NCBI GenBank assembly: GCA_021162125.1
Contig: JAGGZG010000023.1
Location: forward strand, 1 to 10,101
DNA from: Anaerolineae bacterium
GTDB lineage: Bacteria; Chloroflexota; Anaerolineae; JACIWR01
Reading direction: 5' to 3'
DNA: 10,101 nucleotides
The position numbers and the translations under genes were made by a program. Each line of letters begins with the position of its first letter. Position 1 is the stretch's first letter. This document shows, piece by piece, positions 1-6,711 of this stretch. The notes under the pieces were generated by a model. It was not told the origin of the DNA, did no database searches, and saw only the letters and a program-made list of their open reading frames with translations.

Positions 1-1
1 C

Positions 2-388
2 AAGAAAGCCCTGGCTGAACTGGAACAACTGGAGGAGCGTCTGCTGCGCAATCAAAACGAAGTCGCTGAACTACAGCGCATCGCCGAGGAGCGGCAAAAG
101 CAACAACTGGAGCGGTGGGACGCCGAGCAGGAGAAACGTTGGAGGCGGCAGCTCCTGCTGTGGGAACAGCAGTGGCACGACCACGACCGGCGCAACGATG
201 AGCAACTGGCCCGCCTGGACGTGGTCGAACGACGCAGCGCGGACAACGAGGCCCAGGTAGCCGCTCTGTGGGAGGCGGTAGAGGAACAGGCGCGACACCT
301 GGCCAACACCGCCCAGCAGTGGGTCATCAAAGTCGGAGAGATGGCAGACAAATTCCGCTACCCCCCCAACGAGCCAGTCAGCCGATGA
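2..388 (+). CDS. Coiled-coil protein, 3' part only (5' end outside the window)
   Basis: An open frame enters from the left edge and ends at TGA 386-388, giving 128 visible residues. The composition is almost purely that of a long charged coiled coil: Glu, Gln, Arg and Leu dominate, with heptad-like Leu spacing (for example ALAELEQLEERLL at the start) and several Trp residues in the middle (RWDAEQEKRW, LLLWEQQWHDHD). There is no membrane segment or catalytic motif in the visible part. It resembles the helical tail of filament-like or SMC-like proteins, but so little sequence complexity supports no family assignment. The last four codons (PVSR, stop) lie inside the left arm of the palindromic element at 377-569, so the C-terminus may have been altered by that element. 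The gene converges with the membrane-protein operon on the other strand. I am confident that it is coding but make no claim on function. Confidence 0.72.
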   Translation, partial: KKALAELEQLEERLLRNQNEVAELQRIAEERQKQQLERWDAEQEKRWRRQLLLWEQQWHDHDRRNDEQLARLDVVERRSADNEAQVAALWEAVEEQARHLANTAQQWVIKVGEMADKFRYPPNEPVSR

Positions 389-569
389 ATCCGATTAAAC
401 CGATAACCGGACTCTGGCGAATTTTGCTTTGGACGCAGATTCTCGCAGATTTTCTCAGATAATTCTCGAAAATCTCCAAAATCTGCGTCCCTTTTTAAAC
501 TTTTGGCGCGATTTCGAGAATCGCCAGACTTCAGCCGATAAGTCGGCTAAATCCGCTTAACCGGCTGAC
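377..569. repeat. Palindromic interspersed element with terminal inverted repeats
   Basis: The left end GTCAGCCGATGAA (377-389) is matched in inverse by the right end, whose reverse complement begins GTCAGCCGGTTAA (557-569). The similarity continues inwards through a GATT(A/T)A(A/G)CCGA block. Further nested inverted repeats are CTGGCGAATT (about 413-422) against AATCGCCAG, the hairpin at 431-490, and a six-base stem AGCCGA/TCGGCT at 533-548 with a TAAG loop. The two ends also resemble each other as direct repeats (TCAGCCGAT followed by TCCG and AACCGG). The arrangement is typical of a small non-coding palindromic repeat that fills the space between two convergent genes. No transposase is present. 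Confidence 0.6.
431..496 (+). terminator. Probable rho-independent terminator hairpin
   Basis: GGACGCAGATT (431-441) pairs perfectly with AATCTGCGTCC (480-490). Inside, AGATTTTC (447-454) pairs with GAAAATCT (468-475), leaving a small terminal loop. The right arm is followed at once by CTTTTT (491-496), as expected for intrinsic termination of the coiled-coil gene that ends at 388. The hairpin also lies just past the end of the opposite-strand operon (stop at 575), so it could block transcription from both sides, although no T-tract is present for the minus direction. Confidence 0.55.
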
Positions 570-574
570 CGCTG

Positions 575-2236
575 CTATTTACCCCCATTCGCGCTCATCT
601 CCACGCGGTAGATCGCGTAGCGGCCATTGTCGTAGACCTGGCGCAAGTATGGAGCGGCGTCGGGTCGGAAATTGCCCAGGGCCCGTTCGCGCGGGCCAAC
701 CAACACGTAGGCGATGCCATATTCGCGCAGAATCGCCATCCGCCATTCCGCATCGGGGTCCGCGCTGAAGAAGCGGGCCACGATGCGTTTCTTTTCCCCG
801 GCGTTTATAGTCTCCGGCGTGTGCCCCAGGAAAACCCGATTCCCCGCGCGGGCGGGCACGTAGTTCCCGGTCTGGAAGGCGCAGAACACGATGTCCTCCG
901 GCGCAGTGTGAACCCGCAGCCAATCGTTGGCTTCGATCTCGGCCCGCTCGTGGAAAAGGGGCGACTCACGGTGAGCGAGGAGCTCCAGGCTATTGCCTGC
1001 CAGCAGAAAGACGTTGGTGGGCACAGTGGCCAACACCACAGCCGTCACCGCCAGGCGACGTAACCCGGAGAGCGTGTAGCGTGGGTTGCGGGTCAACAGG
1101 CGGACCAGGCGTGAGCGGCTGAAGGCGGGCAGCACGTAGCGCGCCAGGCCCACGCTGGCCAGCAGGGCCAGCGGCACCTGCATCCCCTCGATCAGACGGC
1201 GCTGGAGATTGAAGGGCGCGTACAGGAGCGGCGGCACGACGATTACCCAGGCCACCGGGAACAGCCAGCGCTCGTCGTGGCGGCGCAGCACCCAGACCAC
1301 CCCGCCTATCGCCAGCACGCCCACCAGCGCATACCCGGCCACGTAATGCAGCGGGTGGGGCGAGCGCACCGCGTTCTGCACCGCCCACTCGCGGTACACC
1401 GGCTGGGTGGAGAACAGCCAGGTGTTGTAAGTGACGAGTGGCGCGGGGATGAGTACCGTTGGGAGGGCCAGACCAACCTCGGCCCAGGGCAGTTTCCGGC
1501 GGCGGATGAACAGGGCCACCAGGTAGTTGCCCAGTACAACGTCAAACACCAACACGTAGAAGGGCACAATCAGCCCCATCCCCAGGCTGGCCAGTCCGCC
1601 CAGCACAGCCCAGCGGGCTCGTCCCCTGGCGAAGGCGTGCAATGTGCATAGAAAGGCGATCAGCATCAGTGTGCGGGCCAGGGCCAGGTGAGGCAGAGCG
1701 TAGATCACCAGAAAGGTGAACCCCTCCGGCAGGATCAAGTCCAGGGGCAGGCTGCCCAGCCAATGATGCTGGCCCAGCAACATCAGCAGCCAGCCAAAGC
1801 CCCCGGCGAAGGCGCTCAACAGCAGGGTCAGGCGGCGCAGGGCAACCCAGGGGGTAAAGTAAGCGGCGAAGGCATACATTGCCAGGAACAGCAGCGGGAT
1901 GGTGACCAGGCGCGCCAGGTGATAGGTGACCACCAGCGAGAGGCCGGTCAGTCCGGCGACCTTGCCCAGCAGGACGTGATACAGAAAGATCAACGCCCCG
2001 GGATGGGCCTCCGGGGTGTACACGTTGTGGAAAAGCCACGCCCCCCGCTGGCCGAGGAACATCTTGGCGACGTAAGAGTTACAGTCCACTGCGTTGTACA
2101 CAAACCCGCTGAACTCCACCTCCGGCGAGGAGAGCGCCCAGCCCAGCGCGTAGGGCAGGCTGGTCAGTATCATCGCCACCAGCGACCAGGCCAGCACCCA
2201 CAGCACCTCCCGCTGGCCGATGTGCCCTCTCCTCAT
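575..2236 (-). CDS. GT-C-like multi-pass membrane protein (paralogue B)
   Basis: This 553-residue protein is made of about ten or more hydrophobic segments followed by a soluble C-terminal part. After a first membrane segment (about 11-31), the first extracytoplasmic loop carries D51-C-N-S-Y55-V-A-K-M. This is the place where GT-C glycosyltransferases keep their catalytic acidic residue, so D51 is a candidate by position. The soluble C-terminal part (about 415-553) contains DWLRVHT, a GNYVPARAGNRVFLGHTPET stretch and YVLVGPRER (510-518). It matches the upstream protein encoded at 4635-6296 in length and in the register of these motifs, so the two are paralogues. Its ATG overlaps the stop of the YfhO gene by 4 bp, with AGAGG just upstream, so it is the last gene of the operon. 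Its role is probably in surface-glycan assembly. The donor and acceptor are unknown, and a transport or structural role is not excluded. Confidence 0.85.
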   Translation of the reverse strand: MRRGHIGQREVLWVLAWSLVAMILTSLPYALGWALSSPEVEFSGFVYNAVDCNSYVAKMFLGQRGAWLFHNVYTPEAHPGALIFLYHVLLGKVAGLTGLSLVVTYHLARLVTIPLLFLAMYAFAAYFTPWVALRRLTLLLSAFAGGFGWLLMLLGQHHWLGSLPLDLILPEGFTFLVIYALPHLALARTLMLIAFLCTLHAFARGRARWAVLGGLASLGMGLIVPFYVLVFDVVLGNYLVALFIRRRKLPWAEVGLALPTVLIPAPLVTYNTWLFSTQPVYREWAVQNAVRSPHPLHYVAGYALVGVLAIGGVVWVLRRHDERWLFPVAWVIVVPPLLYAPFNLQRRLIEGMQVPLALLASVGLARYVLPAFSRSRLVRLLTRNPRYTLSGLRRLAVTAVVLATVPTNVFLLAGNSLELLAHRESPLFHERAEIEANDWLRVHTAPEDIVFCAFQTGNYVPARAGNRVFLGHTPETINAGEKKRIVARFFSADPDAEWRMAILREYGIAYVLVGPRERALGNFRPDAAPYLRQVYDNGRYAIYRVEMSANGGK

Positions 2237-4638
2237 CGTCCTCTTCTCCTCAGCCAGACCAGCGCCACGCCCAGTCCCACCCAGGCCAGCGTCGAAATCG
2301 CCCCGCCAGCCTTGAGCGAAACGGGATCGTAGTTCAGTTCCACTGTGTGCCGTCCGGCCTCCAGGTAAATCCCGCGCAGCACGTAATCCGTCCGGTAGAT
2401 GGGCACCTCTCGCCCGTTATCCCACGCCCGCCAGCCCGGATACCAGATTTCGCTGATCACCAGCAGGCCCGGTGTCGCCAACTCGGTCTCGACCGTGACG
2501 TGGTTCGGCGAGTACGAAACAATCTGCGTCTGATCGGGCTCGGCCGCTCCCGCCAGTTCCTTTCCCCCCTCGACCACGGCCTCCAGCGCCGGATTTAGCT
2601 CCTCCAGTGCGGCAAGTGCCCCCTTTTCATCTCCATCGGCAACCGCCCGCACCCAATGGACGACGAAGGCGCGGGGCAGCGCCCGCTCGTTTTCGTAGAT
2701 GTACGTCGTCCCCAGTTGCCGGCGCAGCGTCAGCCCGGCCACCTGCTGGATGGGAAACTCCGCCGCCACGAACCGGCAGTCGAGCAAGCCGAGCAGCGCC
2801 GCGTCGGGCCGCGCACCCCGATAGGCCGTGGCAATGTCCACTCCCTCCGGAAAGGGCGGGATGGTCACCGCGTAGCCTCGTTCACTGTAGCCCCCCGCCA
2901 GGCGCATGAAAGCCACGTAGCGGGCCAGTTGCGTGGGGTCCACCCCGTCAACCTGGTGCAGGTCGTACAGTGCGCCCAGGTGCTGCGGCAGGCTGTAGCT
3001 GGGTGAATAAATCCGAGGCGGCGGCGAGGTCGGTCCCGTCGCCTGGGCCAGGTACACCGCCACGTCGCGCCCTGGGGCAAAAGCCTCCTCCGGGCTGCGC
3101 ACAGTGAAAAGCGAGGAATCCATCCACCACAGGTCGGCCACCAGGAGCACCAGCGTCAGCGTACGAAAAAGCCACATACGCCCTTTTATTTGCTGACGCA
3201 CCGTGGTGCGTGCTGCGTAGTGTGCGAGGGGACGGAGCACGGAACACGCAGCACGCCTTAGAGAATCAAAAGGGCACATCGGGTCTGACTCTGTCTTCAC
3301 CGAACCAAATCGCAGCGAGTATATCAGGAGCAACAGCCCACCGCTGGCGAACACGGCCAGCCCGCCCAGGGTCGCTGGCAGGGTGTGGTACATGGCGAGG
3401 AACCCTCCGGCCAGCAGCAGGCAAAAGGCGATGCCGCCAACTGCGACCAGGGTGATAACCCGCCGCGTGGCCTGCCCACCGGGCAGCGCCCCCGGCCGGC
3501 TCAGCACCTCGACGCCGTGCCCGGCCAGCAGGGCCACAGCGAAAGCGACGACGAACCACAGTCGCGCCGGCACGCGCAGCCAGCTCAGGCCGGGCAGCAC
3601 GCGGACCAGCACGGGGAACAGCGGGGCGTTGGCCCCCAGGGCGAAGAGCGTGGCAAATAGCGCCAGTGCTACCAGAAACCCCGTCTGCCGCCACCTCGGC
3701 CGGGCGAACAGGGCCAGAGAGGCCAGCAACAGGGGCAGGATGCCCAGGTAGGTCATCCACTCGTGGAAGCCGCCCCGGTCGGCCAGGAACAGGCCCCACA
3801 AGTAGCGCCAGGGCAGCGAATAGCGACCTGCCTCGGCCAGGGCCAGCGACCCTCGACCGGAGTAGCGCATCAGCTCCAGCAGGGGAAAGATTTGCATCGC
3901 TGCCAGGCCACCGAAAGCCACCAGCGCCAGACACAACGCGCGGCCACGGTTCCACACCGCCGGCCACACCTCACGCCAGGACCCGGCTGCCCAGCAAAGC
4001 GCGTACAGCCCCATCACCATCGCCGTGTAGAAGGCAATGCGCACGTCGGCGAAGAACTGCACGGCCAGCACCGCTCCGGCCAGCAGAGCGTGGCCGTGGG
4101 AACGGGGCGGCGACAGCGCCCGCAGTGTGCACAGAATCACCAGCGGCAGCCAGGCCAGGGCCTCGACCAGGCCCACGTGACCCGCGCCCAGGTGGGCGAT
4201 CAGTTTGGGGGTGAAGGCCCAGGTCAGCGCCGCGACCAGCGCCGGGAAAGAACGTAGTCCGTACCCCTTCCGCGCCAGAGCGTACATGTTCACCCCGCCC
4301 AGGCAGACGTGGCCGACGAACAACAGGCTGAACGCCAGGTTAAGGGGCAGGATCAGCCACAGCCAGTGCGGCGGGTAAAACAGCCCGGATAGCGGATTGC
4401 CCACGAAGGGCCCGCCGCTCATGATCAACGGCCGCCACAGGGGGACCTGTCCGTAGCGGGCCAGTGACTCGCGGACGAAGAAGGCGTTGGGCCAGTGGGT
4501 GATCAGCAGGTCGGTGTACGGCGAGGACGGCGGGAAGGGTAGCCCACCGCTAAGCAGAAGCGGGGAAAATAGCAGCAGCGGCGAGACAATCAGAACCGCC
4601 ACCGGCCAGAGAGCGCCAAGCGTAGCAGGCCGACTCAC
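2233..4638 (-). CDS. YfhO-family membrane protein carrying an in-frame repeat insertion
   Basis: This 801-residue protein has the YfhO family layout. It starts with a membrane segment (about 9-30), then an extracytoplasmic loop with YTDLLITHWP (D43) and PLWRPLIMSGGP, followed by NPLSGLFYPP. A long multi-pass region comes next. The soluble C-terminal domain contains EIWYPGWRAWDNGREVP (about 730-746) and LRGIYLEAGRHTVELNYDP, and a final membrane helix precedes the terminal RRRGR. Characterised YfhO of Firmicutes glycosylates lipoteichoic acid; here the acceptor is unknown. The start is GTG at 4636-4638, overlapping the previous stop by 4 bp, with a strong AGGAGGTG Shine-Dalgarno six bases upstream. 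Residues of about 454-487 (from CPFDSLRRAACS to QQIKGR) are encoded by an interspersed repeat. They sit between two hydrophobic segments in a linker that is rich in Arg and Cys and unlike the rest of the protein. The reading frame stays open, so the gene is probably still functional. Confidence 0.9.
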   Translation of the reverse strand: MSRPATLGALWPVAVLIVSPLLLFSPLLLSGGLPFPPSSPYTDLLITHWPNAFFVRESLARYGQVPLWRPLIMSGGPFVGNPLSGLFYPPHWLWLILPLNLAFSLLFVGHVCLGGVNMYALARKGYGLRSFPALVAALTWAFTPKLIAHLGAGHVGLVEALAWLPLVILCTLRALSPPRSHGHALLAGAVLAVQFFADVRIAFYTAMVMGLYALCWAAGSWREVWPAVWNRGRALCLALVAFGGLAAMQIFPLLELMRYSGRGSLALAEAGRYSLPWRYLWGLFLADRGGFHEWMTYLGILPLLLASLALFARPRWRQTGFLVALALFATLFALGANAPLFPVLVRVLPGLSWLRVPARLWFVVAFAVALLAGHGVEVLSRPGALPGGQATRRVITLVAVGGIAFCLLLAGGFLAMYHTLPATLGGLAVFASGGLLLLIYSLRFGSVKTESDPMCPFDSLRRAACSVLRPLAHYAARTTVRQQIKGRMWLFRTLTLVLLVADLWWMDSSLFTVRSPEEAFAPGRDVAVYLAQATGPTSPPPRIYSPSYSLPQHLGALYDLHQVDGVDPTQLARYVAFMRLAGGYSERGYAVTIPPFPEGVDIATAYRGARPDAALLGLLDCRFVAAEFPIQQVAGLTLRRQLGTTYIYENERALPRAFVVHWVRAVADGDEKGALAALEELNPALEAVVEGGKELAGAAEPDQTQIVSYSPNHVTVETELATPGLLVISEIWYPGWRAWDNGREVPIYRTDYVLRGIYLEAGRHTVELNYDPVSLKAGGAISTLAWVGLGVALVWLRRRGR
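3180..3275. repeat. Interspersed palindromic repeat, copy A (inside the YfhO gene)
   Basis: The copy is bounded by GCCCTTTTATT (3180-3190) and its near-perfect inverse AATCAAAAGGGC (3264-3275). Inside are GCGTGCTGCGT (3208-3218) and ACGCAGCACGC (3246-3256), a perfect 11-bp stem. It shares the order of blocks with copies B and C in the promoter region: CGCC-pyrimidine-rich start, CGTGG, GTGCGTG(C/T)TGCGT, GGGACGGA, ACACGCA(A/G)CACG, and (with B) a CAAAAG end. The flanks carry CACAT on both sides (3173-3177 and 3275-3279), a possible 5-bp target duplication. The segment is a whole number of codons, so the host frame is kept. Confidence 0.7.
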
Positions 4639-6296
4639 AGGCCCACCTCCTGGCGCACACGACTCCGATGGCTTGTGAGCGGCGACCGGTAAACGATCAC
4701 GCCGTCGCTGGTAAAGGCCACCCGCCAGTCGTCCGGCGGGGCACCGTTGCCCAGCGTTCGCTCCCTGGGCCCGACGAACACGTAGTTCACGCCGTAGTCA
4801 CGGAGCACGGCCTCGTCCGTTCCTTGGAAGAACGCTTCCACCCGCGCTTTCTTCTCCTCCGCGTCAATGGTCTCAAACTCGTGGCCGTACACCACCCGTT
4901 GCCCGGCCCACGCGGGGATGAACAATCCGCTCTGCGGGGCGGCCAGGACCACCGCGTCCGGCGGTACGTGATCGCGCATCCAGTCCAGGGCTCGTTTCTC
5001 GTCGGCGGAAAGGTACAGGCGGGCATCGTGTTGCGTCGCTGCCAGAAAGGCACCGAACAACAGGAACACGTTGGTCAACGCGGAGAAGACCAAAATGCCC
5101 GCCGTCACCGCCCGGCGCCCGGCCCGCAGCCGTGGCAGGACGCCGCGCGCAAGTCCCAGGCCGGCCAGCATTGCCAGTGGGAGATGCAGTCCCAGTACCA
5201 GCCGTCGCTGGAGGGGGATGGGCAGGTACAGCAAGACGAGGTTGACGACGACCCAGACGACGAGCAGCAGGTGAACATCATGTCCGCGTCTCAGTGCCCA
5301 GACCGCGCCCGCCAGGGCCAGCAAAAGCACGATCCCGTAGCCCAGCGCGTAATCCCACGGCGGTGGTGAGGGGGTTAGGTTCTGCGCCGACCAGGCACGC
5401 AGGGCGGGGTTGGCCGTGGACACCCAGGCATCGTACAGGAGGAACGGCCCGCTAGCGGCAATCACTGCCATCGCGCCGCCGATTTCGGCCCAGGGCCAGC
5501 GTCTGTGGCGTGCTTGCGCAGCGAAGCCCGGTATGTTGGGGCTTGCGTGCAAGCGCGGCACAAGCCCGTAGCGCACGGCAAGCAGGGCGAGGTTCGCGCC
5601 CAGCACAGCGTACACCGTGACCAGACAGAATGGCTGCACCACGGCCAGGAGTAACGCCGCGCCCCCGGTCAGCGTCGCGCGGGCCCACACGGGAAGCCAT
5701 CCCCGCCCCCAACCGCCGACGCTTAGTCCGAAGATGACCAGCATCAGCGCCATCGCCAGAGGGAAATGGGGATTGGCCAGGATGCTGTAGAAGGTCACGG
5801 CCTCCGGGACCCAGAGATCCACCGTCAGATAGCCCAGCAGCCCGACGAGCCATCCCAGCCCGGACGACGTGGCAACGACCAGGAAAATCAAGCGCCGCTC
5901 TGCCACCCGCGCAGTGACCAGGGTCACGAATCCGTACACGGTCAGCAGGAGCAAAAAGCCGTTGACTGCCCGCGCCAGGTGGTAGATCAGGGGGATCGGT
6001 AGCCCGGTCAACCGGGCCAGGTGCCCCAGGGCCAGGTAGTAGGTGAAGATAAACGCTCCCTGGTGGGGCTCAGAGGTAAAGGGCAGGTGGAACAACCACT
6101 CGCCGCACGAGCCCTGAAGCATCTTGGCGTAGTAAGAATTGCCGTCCTGGGGATTGAAGAGCAGGCCGGTGAAGCGCAGGTCCGGAGGTGTGACCATGTA
6201 GGCATAAGCGTAGGGCAGGCAACTCAGCACCACAATGAGCGCCGCTATCAAGAGCACCCACCTGGCTTCCCCTGTCCAGTGCATGGCTGTCCTCAT
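4635..6296 (-). CDS. GT-C-like multi-pass membrane protein (paralogue A)
   Basis: This 553-residue membrane protein is the first gene of the operon. The first helix (about 12-33) is followed by a loop with D51-G-N-S-Y55-Y-A-K-M. The motif falls at the same residue number as in the last operon gene (575-2236), and the flanking stretches (WLFH, YHLAR, LTGL) agree too. The soluble C-terminal part has DWMRDHV, IPAWAGQRVVYGHEFETID and YVFVGPRERTLGN (about 505-517). The frame is open further upstream to a GTG at 6449, but that extension runs through repeat B and its start lies inside a candidate -10 box. Starting at ATG 6296 (MRTAMHW) gives exactly the paralogue's length. ATG 6284 is the alternative, and it has GAGGA at a suitable distance. 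An extra stretch near residues 245-265 (LHASPNIPGFAAQARH) is encoded by an imperfect palindrome. Function is inferred as glycan assembly together with YfhO. Confidence 0.85.
   Translation of the reverse strand: MRTAMHWTGEARWVLLIAALIVVLSCLPYAYAYMVTPPDLRFTGLLFNPQDGNSYYAKMLQGSCGEWLFHLPFTSEPHQGAFIFTYYLALGHLARLTGLPIPLIYHLARAVNGFLLLLTVYGFVTLVTARVAERRLIFLVVATSSGLGWLVGLLGYLTVDLWVPEAVTFYSILANPHFPLAMALMLVIFGLSVGGWGRGWLPVWARATLTGGAALLLAVVQPFCLVTVYAVLGANLALLAVRYGLVPRLHASPNIPGFAAQARHRRWPWAEIGGAMAVIAASGPFLLYDAWVSTANPALRAWSAQNLTPSPPPWDYALGYGIVLLLALAGAVWALRRGHDVHLLLVVWVVVNLVLLYLPIPLQRRLVLGLHLPLAMLAGLGLARGVLPRLRAGRRAVTAGILVFSALTNVFLLFGAFLAATQHDARLYLSADEKRALDWMRDHVPPDAVVLAAPQSGLFIPAWAGQRVVYGHEFETIDAEEKKARVEAFFQGTDEAVLRDYGVNYVFVGPRERTLGNGAPPDDWRVAFTSDGVIVYRSPLTSHRSRVRQEVGL
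5511..5556. repeat. Imperfect palindrome inside the coding region of paralogue A
   Basis: TGCTTGCGCAGCGAAGCCC (5511-5529) and GGGGCTTGCGTGCAAGCGC (5538-5556) form an imperfect inverted repeat around a GGTATGTT loop; the paired blocks are GCTTGC with GCAAGC and AAGCCC with GGGCTT. The encoded residues have no counterpart in the paralogous protein, where the chain passes from ALFIRRRK straight to LPWAEVG. This looks like a small palindromic insertion of a type different from copies A to C. Confidence 0.4.
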
Positions 6297-6333
6297 CATC
6301 GGGTCAGAACTATTCGGACGCTGAGCGCACCAT

Positions 6334-6432
6334 TTATGCGCCCCTTCACCTGCAATGAGTCGTGGATATGTGTTGCGTGTTGCGTGATGGGACGGAACAC
6401 GCAACACGTAACACGACTTGGAGGGCCAAAAG
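6334..6432. repeat. Interspersed palindromic repeat, copy B
   Basis: The copy starts TTATGCGCCCCTTCACCTGC, which matches the start of copy C (TTATGCGCCTCTTTACTGCC), and ends CTTGGAGGGCCAAAAG, which matches the end of copy A. Its core is a perfect 12-bp stem, GTGTTGCGTGTT (6370-6381) with AACACGCAACAC (6396-6407), around a 14-base loop containing GGGACGG. It lies in the leader of the minus-strand operon, directly downstream of the proposed transcription start. Confidence 0.7.
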
Positions 6433-6439
6433 TGAGTTG

Positions 6440-6469
6440 AGTATATCACATTTCACCTGTTTTTGGAAA
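6440..6469 (-). promoter_or_regulatory. Candidate promoter of the membrane-protein operon
   Basis: Read on the minus strand, TTTCCA (6469-6464) and TATACT (6445-6440) are 18 bases apart. TGTGA directly precedes the -10 box and so supplies the TGn extended -10 element. The same TGTGnTA arrangement appears in both plus-strand promoters of this region. Transcription would start near 6433 and give a leader of about 135 bases containing repeat B. Confidence 0.45.
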
Positions 6470-6488
6470 CCGACAGATCAAGAGGGCC

Positions 6489-6517
6489 TTGACATCGCAG
6501 GCCAACTGTGGTATCTT
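6489..6517 (+). promoter_or_regulatory. Candidate promoter P1 of the tilS operon
   Basis: A perfect -35 box TTGACA (6489-6494) lies 17 bases from TATCTT (6512-6517). TGTGG precedes the -10 box, giving an extended -10 element. It points towards the 6800 gene, about 275 bases away. Confidence 0.5.
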
Positions 6518-6537
6518 CGTGAAAAACAAACTCGCCC

Positions 6538-6565
6538 TTGCAGTTTGGGGCAGGTGTGGTAAAAT
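6538..6565 (+). promoter_or_regulatory. Candidate promoter P2 of the tilS operon
   Basis: TTGCAG (6538-6543) and TAAAAT (6560-6565) are separated by 16 bases. TGTGG precedes the -10 box, as in P1. This is the better -10 box of the two. A transcript from here would have a leader of about 230 bases containing the 6591-6614 hairpin and repeat C. Confidence 0.55.
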
Positions 6566-6590
6566 AGATTGTATACCGAGCGCGTGTGAG

Positions 6591-6614
6591 AAGCGTGGAT
6601 ATGTTTCCACGCTT
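6591..6614 (+). repeat. Perfect 9-bp hairpin in the leader of the tilS operon
   Basis: AAGCGTGGA (6591-6599) and TCCACGCTT (6606-6614) form a perfect stem with a six-base loop TATGTT. It sits about 25 bases downstream of the P2 -10 box and abuts repeat C. There is no T-run after it, so it does not look like a terminator; a role in mRNA stability or as an operator is possible. Confidence 0.5.
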
Positions 6615-6711
6615 ATGCGCCTCTTTACTGCCAATAAATCGTGGTGCGTGTCGCGTGCCACATTTCACAGCGCGCGGTTTTCACGCAATACGCAGCACGT
6701 AATACGTCCGG
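6613..6711. repeat. Interspersed palindromic repeat, copy C
   Basis: The left third (TTATGCGCCTCTTTACTGCC, then AATAAATCGTGG) is very close to copy B. The core stem is degenerate: GTGGTGCGTGTCGCGT (from 6641) faces ACGCAATACGCAGCAC with a few mismatches, and the loop is different from that of A and B (TTTCACAGCGCGCGG replaces the GGGACGG motif). The right end does not match A or B, so its boundary is approximate. All three copies have the same orientation. Confidence 0.6.

Noticed and set aside
1688..2332. Plus-strand open frame of 214 codons opposite paralogue B and the end of the YfhO gene.
   Set aside because: The protein is dominated by Gln, His, Gly and Arg and crosses two well-supported genes; it is a shadow frame.
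3266..3967. Minus-strand frame of 233 codons in another phase of the YfhO gene, considered as sign of a frameshift.
   Set aside because: The main frame remains open and hydrophobic across the whole stretch, and the alternative frame is Arg, Gly and Pro-rich without membrane character.
3178..6711. The repeats as a CRISPR array.
   Set aside because: There are only three imperfect copies at irregular and large distances, without spacers or cas genes.
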